NCBI GenBank assembly: GCA_022578605.1
Contig: MU394118.1
Coordinates: 62,001-126,000, forward strand
Reading direction: 5' to 3'
DNA from: Camillea tinctor
Lineage: Eukaryota; Ascomycota; Sordariomycetes; Xylariales; Xylariaceae
Length of the DNA stretch: 64,000 nt
The translations under genes and the position numbers were made by a program. How positions within the stretch are numbered: position 1 is the stretch's first letter; every line of letters begins with the position of its first letter. Below are positions 48,328 to 60,473 of the stretch, piece after piece. The notes under the pieces were generated by a model that searched no databases, was not told the origin of the DNA, and saw nothing but the letters and a program-made list of their open reading frames with translations.

Positions 48328-50045
48328 TCTGTTTGATTACGCACCATGATATTATTATATTCACTTCATATGATCAACTCACTCCACACTCTTCGGCATG
48401 CAACAGGTCGACGTTTCAAGTTCCCCTGCTTAGCAGGGCAGCTGTCTATGGGATAGGCGGGCAGGTGTTATATCGTGGTTTTTTTTTTCCTTTCGGTTTG
48501 TCACTTTTGGTGCTGATAACTGCCCTGAGAAGCAGGCGTTGGAAGAATGTGTCTGTCTTCAGATTATGGGGTCCCGGGAAAACATGGCAACATGGCATAC
48601 AAGCATGGAAGGAGGGACGGCAGTCACACACTACTACACCACCTAGGACGTCCTACCTATTAGTGTAGGACGGGACGGGACGGGATGGGATGGGATGGGA
48701 TGGGACGGGGATGCTGCAGCGGTTGTTCTGTAGAAGAGATAGGGCAAGACAGGAAAGGACAGAACAGGGCTTAGTTGGATAAACACTTAAATACCTACCT
48801 AGCTAAAACAAATAAATAAATAAACAAATAGGGACATGTAGGGGATTCCTATGAAATAAAAGCCACTCCATTCTATCATGTCATATACTTGTTTCTTTAT
48901 TCCTCTGTTTGCCTGCTCTTTTCTTTACTATCCCCGAATACTTCTCAACAAGAGAAATTGGATCCTTAGACAGATATAAAATGGGCCAATGGGCATAGGA
49001 AGTAAGAAGATACGGATGACCCGTTGATATGCGCATAGGTGATGATCGGCTCATTACGTAGTAGCAGCAGTAAAAGTACCCCTTACTACTTACTACCTAG
49101 GCAGGATACCTACATATAGCAAGGTAGTAGACATGATGCTCTAGTCGGGTAGCGGCATGGATGATGGAAGATTCCATTAGGTCCTACGTATAACTAGGTA
49201 GTACAGAATGGGAAGACAAAAACATAGAGTATACACAGCCTCGCTGTCATGGGAGAATTTGTATGACAGGTGAAGTAAGAGATAGCAAAAAGGTGTTGCA
49301 CTAGTGGAAAGTATGAATGTATTCAAGATTCAAAGCATCTGTACTTTTTTCTTCTTCTTCTAGTAACTTATATGTACATGGGTAAGGCTACACGGTATGG
49401 ATGTAGGTAGTTAATGGTGCCTTGTCAGGCTAATGTGGGTGATTAGGTACTTTGCAAATACAAAAGAATGGCGGGGCAGAGTGATATAAAATACATGTAG
49501 AAAGTACGTGTGTACTGCGGAGTAGGTAGTACATAGTAGGTATTGTAATCCCATTAAATGCATAGATATTTCTTTTTTCCCTTTTTTTTTCTTTTTTTTT
49601 GGTAGGTACCTATAGGGGAGGTAGGTGCTTTGAGTACGTACTAGGTTTAAGTAGCCCTAGAATTCTTAGGCGACGAACCCTCTCGCTTCCAATCAGAACC
49701 CCCCACCTTCTCCCAAAAAAGACTAGCACCCATTTTCTAGGGACTAAGTAATTTTTCTACTCAGTTCTTGTTAGTGTGCACACACACACACACATACACA
49801 CATTGGGGTTTGTGTGCGTGACTGATTAATTTTCAACTGTGTGGTTCAGTCTCTCTTTTCCCTCCAATTGCGATCCTATCAACATCACCACCACCAAACA
49901 ACCTCTTCTTTTTTTTCTTTTACTAACGACCACAGCAGTGAGGATTAATAAATAGTTTCAGACGCAGGGTTCTTTGCGCTCTTGAGCTATTCCTTTCTTC
50001 CCACTCTAATTCTTTCCTTCTTTTTTTATTCTTCATTAAGGAAAG
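48328..50045. other. 1.7-kb intergenic region with simple repeats; uL13 promoter
   Basis: It contains a GGGAY pentamer array (48671-48710), a CA microsatellite (49779-49803), T-runs near 49570-49600, and a pyrimidine-rich stretch just before the uL13 start, as expected for a ribosomal protein promoter. No other gene is recognised. Confidence 0.6.
48671..48710. repeat. 5-base tandem repeat (CGGGA/TGGGA), 8 units
   Basis: Three CGGGA units, four TGGGA units and a final CGGGG follow in direct succession. G-rich on the plus strand, it could form a quadruplex in the 3' flank of the BAG gene. Confidence 0.85.
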
Positions 50046-51361
50046 ATGTCGTCCTTCGAGCCTGTTGTAAGTGTTCCTCTAACTTCTATATATTTGCCAC
50101 TATTATGATATTCTTTTTTTTTTTATGATTTCCTATTTCGCGATGCCAAACCCACACCCAGGCCCAGATGCGCAGACCACAGTTGCGATGCAATGTTGAA
50201 ATACCCACAACATTGAAGCGGGCGGGTTAGAGGGTGATTTCCATATGCATAACCCCGAATACAATGCTAACCTTCACCTCTTCGCTGCACAGGTCGTCAT
50301 TGACGGCAAGGGCCACCTTCTTGGTCGGCTCGCCAGTATCGTCGCCAAGCAGCTCCTCAACGGCCAGAAGATCGTCGTTGTTCGTTGCGAGGACCTGAAC
50401 ATCTCCGGAGAGTTCTTCCGTGCGAAGCGTACGTCATATCCCGATGATCCATACATCCTCTCACCATCCTTTTTACCTCCTGCGCCTATTTTGTTTTCTG
50501 TGGAATGGAAGCGGTTTTGGTCAGGAAACGAGAAGAGAAAATCAACAGGAACAAGAACAGGAACAAGAACAAGAACATGGATGGAAAGAAAAAGAAAAAA
50601 AAAAGAAGGGAACGAGGAGCATTACTTCCGAGCTGGACATTATCTATCAATCACCAATTATCATGGCACGACAATTCAATACAGGACCGAAAGAAAGAAA
50701 AGCTGACTTGTGTGGAATTATAGTCAAGTACCACTCTTACCTCCGCAAGATGACTCGATACAACCCGACCCGAGGTGGTACGTTCACTCCGCCCCTTTAC
50801 GCCTACATCGAACCGCGATCGCCCTCCGATGGCGCGCACATTGCGCAGGATATATGAGTTTAGCTAACGCTTCCCAGGTCCCTTCCACTTCCGTGCCCCC
50901 TCCAGAATCTTCTACAAGGCCGTTCGTGGTATGATCCCCCACAAGACTTCCCGAGGTGCTGCTGCTCTGGAGCGCCTCAAGGTCTTTGAGGGCTGCCCTC
51001 CTCCCTACGACAAGCAGAAGAAGATGGTTGTTCCCCAGGCTCTCCGTGTCCTCAGACTGCAGCCCGGCCGCAAGTTCTGCACCGTCGGCAGACTGAGCCA
51101 CGAGGTTGGCTGGAAGTACCGGGATGTTGTTGCGAAGTACGTTTATATCCTATATATCCACGTGATTATGGAAGACATAGACATAGAGAGAGCAAGGAGA
51201 CGCATACTGACTGTTTCTGTAGGTTGGAGGACCGTCGCAAGGCAAAGAGTGCTGCCTACTACGAGCGGAAGAAGCTCGCCCAGAGACAATTGTCCGAGGC
51301 CAAGAAGAACGCCAAGGTCGACACCAAGACGACCGAAGCTCTCGCTTCTTTCGGCTACTAA
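50046..51361 (+). CDS. RPL16: 60S ribosomal protein uL13 (L16/L13a)
   Basis: Five exons (50046-50066, 50293-50428, 50724-50777, 50878-51136, 51223-51361) give 202 residues, the normal length. The first exon encodes only MSSFEPV. The conserved start [15 protein letters not shown] is followed by [51 protein letters not shown] and [13 protein letters not shown]. The lysine-rich end [20 protein letters not shown] is the typical eukaryotic extension. It is a structural protein of the large subunit. Introns 1 and 2 are long (226 and 295 bases). Intron 2 is strongly purine-rich, with GAACAA repeats. I looked for snoRNA boxes in them and saw none that convince. Confidence 0.96.
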
Positions 51362-53620
51362 TTTGTCTCATTCCTCTTTCTTCATTTTCCGATTACCACG
51401 AAAAAAAAAAACCAACGAAATACACCAATGCACAATCAGGCATCATACTTGCAACTAGATCCGGCGTGTGGGTTAGGGATACTCGATCATCACATTTGCT
51501 CTTGTCGTGCCGCGCAATTCGAGGAAAGGCAAGAGGGGGTCAACAGGGTTGGGGGCAATGTCACAAACTCCGGTCCTTTTGTTCAGTGAATTCGCCGCTT
51601 AAGCACCGAATGAATATGAACCAAAATTAAGAACACTTCGTAGTGTTTTTTCTTGTGATGGATGTTTTTATGCTGTTGTTTTTTCTTTGCCGTTTGTAGT
51701 ATGTCTGGGGCGTTTTACGATGCGCATATATGTGAAATTTCAACTCTTTGACGACTGACAGGGTCCTTTTTTTATATCCGATTCCTGACAGACCACCTCT
51801 ACCCTACCTTGATGTAGGTACCCAGGGAAAGTCAACCGTTCCGGTTTTCAGACCGTGACCGCCATGCGTATAAGCCCAGAGAAGCAGCACCACAGGCAAT
51901 TCATGTAATAATGCCATTTTACCCTCCAGCCAGATCAATCCCGATCGACTCGGAACTAGTGATCTACCCATATCAGAGACTTGTACGGGAATGCTCCTGT
52001 AGTTCCAAGGTTCCCCCAGGCCACTTATACACGAGCTAGGTGGTTTTCGAATATCGCATTTCAAATCCACATAGAGCGAACAGGAAACTGAGAACAGGCA
52101 AGAACTCGTATACTAAGTCGTTCACTCTTTTGGCTTGGGGGGGATTGGCGACACGTACTCCATCTTTGGTGATGCTATCCTTTTTTTTATCGCCGTTTAT
52201 GACATTTATGTGTTTCTTCTCCTCGTATGAGTACCCTGGATTAGGTTAATAGTATGTAGGTAGGTAGTATGCGCTCCACATGATGACAATGTAAGAAGTA
52301 AAGTTAATTAGGTAGGTAGGTATGGGAATAGGGGGATAGAGGGATATGTAGGGGTGGAGGTCCACTATGACATATCGATGGATTGGGTACTAATAGAGGA
52401 GGTCCTTTATGGAAGGACTTCTTAACTTGTAAGTTAGTTAAGCGTTCGAGTATGGCTTCTTCTCTCTGTCTTCTTTTAAGAGTCTTGGTTTTTTTTTGGT
52501 TTTTTTTCGTGTGTGTGTGTGATTATGTTATATTATAGAACATCCTGTGTTTTGGGATATCGGTTATGGATGTGGGCGTGGGATAGAAAACACCGAGGAT
52601 TAAGTAGTCTTAGGTAGGGAATACTGTTTAACTCTTTATGGGAGTAATGAGGAAAAATAAAGGGGGCGGGTTCGGGGTAGAGAGAGGTGAAGGGTTAAAG
52701 AGGGTAGAAATTAGGACCTGGGAATAGATAAATCAGGATAGCATTGATGGGGATGGGAGTACTAGATGCAGATATTTGTTTTATGTTCGTAATTACTGTG
52801 TTATGTATACTAGGAATATTCAAGGTTATAGTGTTGTTGTAGGTATAGTAAGTATGGAAGTAGTGGTTTGTTACATATATACTTCCTCGTGTTTATCAAT
52901 TCACCCATATATCCCCCTTTACTACTGGTAGGTTCCTTTCTTTTCTTCGTTCCCTTTCGATATATCAATTCCTATCACATTTTCCCCCCACAATTCCCTC
53001 TCTCTCTCTCTCAAGATTCTATTGGCTACCGAGCTACTTTTTCAATTAGCAGCTGGGGTGAGATAAGGTGTAAATGTTTAAGTATATGTATATTGATGGA
53101 TTTGTGTAGGTCGGGATACACACTCATTTGGTAACGATAGCACACCCAGGGGAGTACCTATAGGTAATTCCAATCGGTCTTGGATAACCTTTCTTCTCCT
53201 TTCCCTTCGCACTATTTATGATGGGCGATACTGAGTTTGAAATATACCATATAGATCATGAATAGATGTATGTTATGCAAATGGTTGGGATGAGCTAGGT
53301 GGGTAAGTAGGCTAGTAATAAATACAGCAGCAACAGCAATTGACTAACAGAAAAGCGTACACTAGCAAAATGGTTAATACATATGTACTCTCTCTCTTTC
53401 TGTCTCTCCTTTTTTTAGTCCATTCCCCCCCCCCCCCCTCGGACCCCCTTTTTACCTCAGCAAGCTCCCTGCTAGGTATTCTACTGATACCTTAAACATA
53501 GGGGCAGGCTTCATAGACCAAAGCAAACCTCAATAAGAACTACACTAGGTTAGCAGGGGAGTGGGGGATACATAAAAACCATTCGCTCTCTATCGCCATT
53601 ATCAAGGCCGAAAAAGAGAA
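51362..53620. other. 2.3-kb intergenic region
   Basis: The 3' flanks of two convergent genes. It has many TAGGTAGG-type motifs, T-runs, a CT microsatellite near 52995-53012 and a C-run near 53425-53438. No gene is recognised. Confidence 0.55.
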
Positions 53621-54823
53621 TCACAGCACCTGCGTAGCGACCGTCCCCACTGGCCTCTCCACAAACTCCATAATTCCGTCCACGATGCTCGTCCGCGCCG
53701 GCTCGGACGCCACCTTGCTGCCGGCGAGGTAATTCAGCCACAGCAGCCGGGATATCCTCTCCTCATCGACGGTGCCCACGACGGCGTTGCCGTGCTCGCC
53801 ATCATCGTACGTGATGGTCAGCCGGCCTGCGGCATCGCGGCAGAGCAGCATCTCCTTGCGCTTGGGCACACGGCCACGATTGAAGAGCGCGCGGAAGTCA
53901 CGCATGCCGACCCCAAAGGCGTCGTCAGCGTAGTCGGCCCGATGCTCGCCCTGCGAAGAACGGGCCTGAATGGCGCGCACGAAGCCGTCGCGCAGGTGGT
54001 GGAAGTCGGTGTCGCGCACGGGCACGATGCGGAAGACGCTACGGGGCTGCACGTCGGCGAGGACGGCAGACCAGAGGGCCTCGCCGCGCTGGGGGTCGAG
54101 CAGCGCCTGCCGGAGCTCCTCCTTCTCGTTGGCTACCAGCGTCGTCGCGATGGGGTTGATCTCCTTGACCAGCCGCGACTGGATCGCCGCGATGTCGGGC
54201 GTCGCGATGTAGTACCCCACCATGTATACCTGGATCCCGAGGAAGCTCACCGTGCGCACGCCTAGCCCCACGAGCGTGTACTCGACCCCGCCGTCGAGCT
54301 GCTCCTTCGCCGTGTGGCCTCCCCCGGTAGAGAGCTCCAGATGCCGCGGGAAAGTGGGCACCGTGCTATTCCCCGTGGGAACGATCTCGCGCCCCTGGGC
54401 GTCATGAACCACCGTCTTGCGCTTCGAGCCGGCCTCGGTGCTGAACGGGTCGGGCACCGCACCGCCGCTGTCGAATTTCTTGGGCTTCGTTAGCTCTAGC
54501 ACGAGCATGTATCCCGAGCCGAGCGCGGCAGTGAACGAGAGCGCGGCGCCGAGGAGGAGGAAGTTCCGCCGGCGCACGTAGTAGTTTTGTGATTCGGCAC
54601 GTATGCGGTCGACGTTAAGGTTCTCGACAGCACGGTAGGAAGGTCCGGTTGAGGGCTTTAGAAAAGTGCGTCTTGACTGCTGTAGGCATAGTCGGGATCG
54701 CAGCAGCGAGGCGGACGGCAACGGGCTAGGTCGGAGGGTTGGACATTGTCGTATGAGGCATGGTTGCGGAGTCGTCGGGATGCGGAGGAGAGAAGATCGT
54801 GCGAGGGAACAAGGGGGCTTCAT
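53621..54823 (-). CDS. AIM18: AIM18/AIM46-type mitochondrial chalcone-isomerase-like protein
   Basis: A single exon of 400 residues. The N-terminus is rich in Arg, Ser and Pro and lacks acidic residues, fitting a mitochondrial presequence (RSRLCLQQSRRTFLKP). A transmembrane segment lies at about 88-112 (NFLLLGAALSFTAALGSGYM). The C-terminal half has the chalcone-isomerase-like fold, beginning EYTLVGLGVRTVSFLGIQVY, with the strand-helix pattern and VFRIVPVRDTDFHHLRDGFV and KRKEMLLCRDAAGRLTI. Yeast Aim18 and Aim46 are inner-membrane proteins that bind heme and are not enzymes of flavonoid synthesis. The gene is GC-rich and convergent with uL13. Confidence 0.9.
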   Translation of the reverse strand: MKPPCSLARSSLLRIPTTPQPCLIRQCPTLRPSPLPSASLLRSRLCLQQSRRTFLKPSTGPSYRAVENLNVDRIRAESQNYYVRRRNFLLLGAALSFTAALGSGYMLVLELTKPKKFDSGGAVPDPFSTEAGSKRKTVVHDAQGREIVPTGNSTVPTFPRHLELSTGGGHTAKEQLDGGVEYTLVGLGVRTVSFLGIQVYMVGYYIATPDIAAIQSRLVKEINPIATTLVANEKEELRQALLDPQRGEALWSAVLADVQPRSVFRIVPVRDTDFHHLRDGFVRAIQARSSQGEHRADYADDAFGVGMRDFRALFNRGRVPKRKEMLLCRDAAGRLTITYDDGEHGNAVVGTVDEERISRLLWLNYLAGSKVASEPARTSIVDGIMEFVERPVGTVATQVL

Positions 54824-55534
54824 GGCGGAAGGGAATTAAACGGTACGGAGGGTGATAAATATGTAGGAATGTTACTACGCAGGAATTGATACTGAATTTG
54901 GGCCATGAACCGTCAGCTACAACTGGGGGCTTGATCAATGGGAGATGAGCTCGGATGTTTGAAGCTTCAATTCAGGTGGGATGATGAGAATGGGAGGAAA
55001 ATAAAATGTGGGTCAATGTCATTCTCCAATGATGTTTGACTTCAGGACTGGACCTGACGTACTTGTACCACCTTCGAGAGACGTCATTGGCGGGTCAACT
55101 ATATATCCTGATTCCGAGCCCCCGCGGTTAGCCGCTCCGACGGCCCCGGCCTCCGATCGGTTCCTGGTCGAAGTCAATAATCGTATTACTAAGTAGGTAC
55201 TCGGGTACTTACCCCTGTGCCCCTGGATAAGGGGTTGAAGGTAACCAACATACATACCTAGGTAGGCTTCAATTTGTAAGGCTATACTAAGTTCTTACAC
55301 CACCCCTTAGTTACATTTTAAAATCATACAGTAACTATATAGTATCTAGATCTATAAGACATAGAAGTAAGTATTAAGGAATACACACTTAGATGATCTA
55401 ATACAGTTTACACCAGTATACCTCCATGTCTAGGCGTTATTTCCACACAATACACCCCTATCTTCACCGTTATCCTTACAACATTACAACATCGTACATC
55501 GTTTCCTCATGTAGGTATATATTCATAATTACAT
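54824..55534. other. intergenic, AIM18 promoter and receptor 3' flank
   Basis: No gene is recognised. The palindrome TACCTAGGTA occurs at 55255-55264. Confidence 0.6.
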
Positions 55535-57090
55535 CTAGACGCGCCCGTCGAATATAACGCTCCCTCCCACCCTTTCCGGTGGAAGCGAGCTTCTCCCGCC
55601 TTGCTCGTCGATCTTGATCTCGTATTCCATAATTTTCCTGATCCCTCCTGTATTCTCCTCATCCAGAGGTTTCGTTCTGTTTCCAGGCTCTATGTCGTCC
55701 AGTATGTACTCCTCACTCGTATCATCTCGGTCTCTGTCTCTGAGCTGAAGGCGTCCCTGCACCGACGTCACCCTTGTGCTCAACTTCTCCCGGTCTCCTC
55801 TCATCGGTGTCCAGTTGCTGGCACTCGAGTTGCCGGTGTACGACTTTTTTGACATATTCCGAGAATTTGACTTAAATACCGATGGGAAGAGCAAGCTCAG
55901 TGGCCCTTTGCACATCGGCAAGCATGCACAAAGAATAGCAACGTTCTCCTCAATTACCGTCCAGATTGACGACGTGATATCGTACGTAGTGTCAGGGCTT
56001 GTGGAAGAGAAGTTGAGCGTCTGCATACGCAGGATACTCGTCACGGTAACACTGGCAATAGCGTATCTTTGTCAGCACGGTAGGCCTACAGTAGAGTAAA
56101 GAGGTAAGGGGGTAGGTTGAGTGCTTACAATATCCCCAAGGCAAATACGATAGTCAACGCCCATTTCTGTCTCGTTGGCAGCTTGGACTGAAAGATGGGT
56201 TGCATGGGTAGCACCAGTATCACCACATCGGTGGCAATAGAGAAGCCCGCATTGGCATACCAGTTGGCGGTAATAGAGATGCACGTTCCTGGTATAGTCT
56301 TATCCCACTATAAAAACGAAGCAATGTCAGTGTCATCTTCATGTAATGAAAAATATTCTTACAAATCTTTGACTCATCCGGTAATTATATTCTTTCTTCC
56401 AGTGATAAATTATCAAGTTGATATAGCAATTATGAGGAAGAAAGGGGGATAACATGAAATAAAATAGAAAGGATTCACTTACGGCCCGAGCAATAGGGGT
56501 ACATTGCCATATAGATGAACCTGTGGTAGCTATCATGAAGCAAATAATGAGGCTAAGCATAACATAACAAGATACGCGAAACCATTTCTGAACAAATATT
56601 CGAAGATAGAGTAGGAGGATCGAGGCTTTAGTCAAGTTCAGGGTGACCTTGTAAAAGGCTTGAGCGATATAGAACAACTAGTTTGGACTTAGTCACCTTT
56701 ATGTTCATATTTTCAACGGGAAAGTCTCAAAACTAAAGATCAAAATACCTTCAACGTCGTTAAACGGTTCTGTGTTGATAAGTTGGCAATGTGCTGCCCG
56801 AAACCATATTCACAAGAGGCCAGCAAGAGTCCCGAGACAGTCTGGGCGAAAATCTTGATAGCATAGATATTAGCTTCACCATACAGTGCTCACTCCTTCT
56901 CTCTATATGGCGCGTTGAGGCATACCCAGGAGACAATAATAGTCCAGTCATCCCATCCTAACCCCGAACGTGACCTTAGTCGGGATGAAATTCGGGCACC
57001 CAGGAAAAGGGGAGTAACGACGAGGAACACGATACAGGGCACCCGGATCTGGTAGGCTTTGCTATCACCAGGCAAATTTCCTTCAACCAT
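55535..57090 (-). CDS. fungal rhodopsin-like seven-helix membrane protein, second member
   Basis: Five exons, complement(55535-56051, 56129-56307, 56483-56677, 56749-56853, 56926-57090), give 386 residues. The chosen start, MVEGNLPGDS, has a hydrophilic leader of suitable length. An upstream in-frame ATG at 57204 would add a charged 38-residue extension. Landmarks are LGWDDWTIIVSW, CEYGFGQHIANLS, KASILLLYLRIF, CTPIARAWD with PGTCI, DVVILVLPMQPIFQSKLP, and SSIWTVIEENVAILCACLP. The tail is basic and serine-rich. The domain order and intron after the first conserved Trp match the gene at 19434, but the sequence is well diverged. Function is unknown; a sensory role is possible from the family. 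Confidence 0.88.
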
Positions 57091-59432
57091 TGTGCTTTTC
57101 TCGCCTTCGAGAGGGAGACGGAGGGTTCGGCGGCTACTGCGGGAAATTCTGGCCTGGTGATGGGAGGAGAGCTTATGTTCAGATTCGCATGGTAGGTAAA
57201 ACACGGGGGCGCCGAGAGCTATATGGTAAATAAGGAGGTAGGTCTCAGGTCTGAATCTGTACAGTGACTACCATATCACAAAGCCAGATGAAAATTGAAA
57301 AAGGCAAACGTCCGATTTCTCAATCTCTACATATATCCATGATTACTGTTTCGATTGCCGGACCCAAATTTGAGTCAGTGTAGCAGCGGTTCTTTGGTCA
57401 CAATTGGAGCCCAGGGACTGTGCGGGAAGCGCAGGTGTTATCGCCTATTCAACTTGGCACCCAAACAACATACCATATAAACTAACTATAATACCGGGGC
57501 CACCTATGTTAAGAGGGAGAGTGGAAAAAAAAAGAAAAATAGGAAGGAAAATTATTTACTTGTCGATCGATCTACAGTTATGATTTGCAGACTGATCTGT
57601 TCTAGTCACCTGTTAGGTAGATAAAAGTCCGCAAATCAGATCATCTGATGCCCTCCCGTCGGGCCAATGAACGGATCGGAATGACAGTATGCTAGTCTGT
57701 CCCCAAAGGGCTTTGTCAGGCGTTACACTCACGACCTATTTTGCTTAAGAAGTCTCTTCTAAGCCAGAATGAAGGCGGGGGTGGGAGGGAGTCTATACGG
57801 TATTTGGTTATAGCTAACGATGTTATAGAGGGCAAGAGATAGAGCAAGAGAACGAGGTGAGGTTCATCGCATAACAGTCGAAGTCAAGAGTAGAAAATAC
57901 GAGCGAGCGTGGGGGACTATCGACTTGGCAGCTTTGATACCTGCCCTCCGAGAAGGCTGATCGACCACTGACGTGATAACGCTACCAAAGCACATAGATC
58001 TTTGGTTAACCCTCTCCAATACTCTGGGGTGGGAACACTTTGTTCTTCCTGGCCGAATCTCGCTAAAGCGTCTTGCGTGCTGCTGCCGGTACTGAATTGA
58101 AAACGATCGTGCGTGCGTTACTTCAAGGTCCAAGGGTACTTTTGACATATTTAATAACACTACGCTTACCTAGCTCTACGCGGACAAATTCCATTCTCTT
58201 GGGTCGATTGAATGGCTGCTCTGTAAATGATCTAAATCAAGGGGTCATAATCCTACATGCCATGGAACTTGATAGCCCACTTGTGAGCGAGCCACCAGGT
58301 TTAATGGATCAATTGGAGATCGAGCAAGTTTCCTTTTTTTCCTCCTTTCCCTTTTTTTGTCGAATCGCTTAGTTCCAGATAAAGATCTGATTTCAGCAAT
58401 CTAGAAAAAGCGCTTTCTCCCCTCCCCCTCCTACTTCCCCTGGCTTATGGAAAGCAACGCTGCACCGGCCACCTACTCCTTTGGGAAGTTAGATATTGCG
58501 GAAGGGGAATTGTATCACAGATTGTGCGATGGGAGATGCAGGCCAAGATCGAGATGATCGCCGTTGCTTCGTGACATGTGTGTGATGGGGGAATCCCCGT
58601 CTGGTGACTGGACGAGTCTGAATCGCATTGACCGTAGATTGAGGAGATTCATCATGTTATATGGCTTTATTTTTTCTTCTTTTTACAAATTGCATGTTGC
58701 TCAAACGCGCGAGCGCGTTTTGTGGATATTTCAGGTCACTGCGTTGCTCGTTCATAAATGTGCTATAATTCCCGTTCTCCTCCTCCTAAACGTAGGCAAA
58801 AAAAGAAGATCGCTTTACTTGCTCCTCCTCATGACCGAGGACCAACCATCACGGTCCTCGGTCACGCTGGAAACATGGTCGAACAGGGCAGGTTATTCCG
58901 GACTTAAGGTACCTTAGCTACCTTGTCCACATGAGAAATCTACCTAGTACCTCCTAGGCGGATCGGATCGACCTCGAAATGTCCCACCAAGCCGATAGAG
59001 AGAGATACGCACCGATGAGTGAGTGCATAACCTACTCAAAGATGAGAGCCGCCTCTTTCCCCCCCAAGCATTGCCGATTCTGGCCACCCGCCTCGCCTCC
59101 TGACCTATCGGTTTAGGTCGCTGGCCTTGTTCTCGTGAGGGGCCAGGCGGAAAAAAAAAACAAGAGCCAGCGAAATTGCTTTGCATACTGGGTATTATCC
59201 TGTGCGGCTGTTTCATTTGTCATGCCGTCGCTTATCCCTTAGGTGCAACCTCTACATGCTTTTTTCTCCCTTCTATGATCGTGGGTGATTCTTATTTGAT
59301 GTGACTTTCTGGATTGTACGAAAGGTTGGCGCGCCCAGAATATCCATCCCCAAACCCACCTCGGAGAGACCAGCCAACTAGCCAGCTAGCTCATATTCCA
59401 TTTGCCCTGAGCTTCCTTGCCGCACAACGAAG
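57091..59432. other. 2.3-kb intergenic region with a strong hairpin
   Basis: Divergent promoters of the receptor and the hydrolase lie at the ends. Frames at 57864-58372 and 58564-58917 show no domain, signal peptide or splice context that persuades me. A perfect 12-base inverted repeat lies at 58832-58864, and an 8-base GC palindrome at 58703-58720. Confidence 0.5.
58832..58864. repeat. perfect 12-base inverted repeat with 9-base spacer
   Basis: TGACCGAGGACC (58832-58843) is the exact reverse complement of GGTCCTCGGTCA (58853-58864). As RNA it would fold into a stable hairpin. As DNA it contains CGAGG/CCTCG half-sites. Its role is unknown. Confidence 0.8.
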
Positions 59433-60473
59433 ATGATAATGATGCTCTTTAACCTTGTGGTTGCCGTGGTCTTCGCTCTTTGCACTGCTTCTGTCGAGGC
59501 GTCGCCGGGGCATGGCACAGGGTCCATCGTGGACGTGCCTTCAGACGGTGATCTCAATGGCTCCAACTTCACTTACCCCTGGCCTTTGAAGCTATACAAG
59601 TTCAAATCGCAGCTACAAGACCTCGAGATGGCGTTCATGGATGTACCGCCGACGGGTAAGCCTAATGGCAAGGTGGCCGTCTGCCTGCACGGGAAAAACT
59701 TCTGCGGACCGACGTGGGAAGCGACCGCTAGAGAGCTTGCGGGTGCGGGATATAGGGTCGTGCTACCAGATCAGATTGGATTCTGCAAATCGACAAAGCC
59801 CAAATCCTACCAGTATACGCTCCAGCAGCTCTCTTACAACACACATAATTTGCTAGAGGCCCTAGGTGTCGAGAACGTAACTGTGATCGGCCATTCCTTG
59901 GGCGGTATGACGAGCGTGCGTTACGGCTTGATGTACCCTGACAGCATAGACGAGATTGCCCTCGTCAACCCACTAGGACTGGAGGATTGGAAGGCACTGG
60001 GTGTGCCGTATCGCAGCATCGAGGCGCTCTACAAGACCGAAAAGGTTAGCAACTATACCACGATCCGGGAGTATGAGCAGGAGACGTATTACGTGGGCCA
60101 GTGGGACGACTCGTACGACGTCTGGGTGAACATGCTTGTCGACATCTATAAGGGCAGTGAGGCGGGCACGTTCGCCTTCGACCAGGCGCTCATCACCGAT
60201 CTGGCGCTGAGCGCCCCCGTCATCTACGAGTTTGGCCTCCTGAAGCCACGCACCCTGTTGCTCATCGGCGAGAAGGATAACACGGCGCTCGGCAAGCAGT
60301 GGAGCCCGCCCGACGTCCAGAAGAAGCTGGGACACTACGACGTCCTCGGAGACGAGGCCGCCAAGGCGATACCTAACTCGGATCTCATCAAGTTTCCGGA
60401 CTTGGGGCATGCGCCGCAGATTCAGGAGCCAGACAGATTCCATAAAGCATTGCTGGGGTGGTTATCCAAGTAA
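59433..60473 (+). CDS. secreted alpha/beta-hydrolase
   Basis: A single exon of 346 residues. A signal peptide covers about 1-23 (LVVAVVFALCTASVEA). LHGKNFCGPTWEATARELA carries the oxyanion region. The nucleophile elbow is GHSLGG with Ser155, the acid Asp282 in LIGEKDN and the base His326 in DLGHAPQIQEP. This order and spacing are those of the esterase/epoxide-hydrolase/C-C-hydrolase branch. The cap region (about 185-265) is acidic and aromatic. Three Asn-X-Ser/Thr sites fit secretion. Exact chemistry cannot be read from the sequence. The gene is GC-rich, like AIM18 and the UbiA gene, in contrast to its AT-rich flanks. Confidence 0.92.
   Translation: MIMMLFNLVVAVVFALCTASVEASPGHGTGSIVDVPSDGDLNGSNFTYPWPLKLYKFKSQLQDLEMAFMDVPPTGKPNGKVAVCLHGKNFCGPTWEATARELAGAGYRVVLPDQIGFCKSTKPKSYQYTLQQLSYNTHNLLEALGVENVTVIGHSLGGMTSVRYGLMYPDSIDEIALVNPLGLEDWKALGVPYRSIEALYKTEKVSNYTTIREYEQETYYVGQWDDSYDVWVNMLVDIYKGSEAGTFAFDQALITDLALSAPVIYEFGLLKPRTLLLIGEKDNTALGKQWSPPDVQKKLGHYDVLGDEAAKAIPNSDLIKFPDLGHAPQIQEPDRFHKALLGWLSK

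Noticed and set aside
50067..50723. Intron-encoded snoRNA in the long introns of uL13
   Set aside because: No convincing C/D boxes or H/ACA structure were found. Intron 2 is mostly simple purine repeat.
53792..54265. Long plus-strand frame opposite AIM18
   Set aside because: It is a shadow of the GC-rich AIM18 gene and shows no domain. Similar shadows oppose the UbiA, hydrolase and oxoprolinase genes.
58703..58720. GC palindrome AAACGCGC-GA-GCGCGTTT
   Set aside because: It is short and of a kind expected occasionally by chance. Nothing nearby suggests a function.
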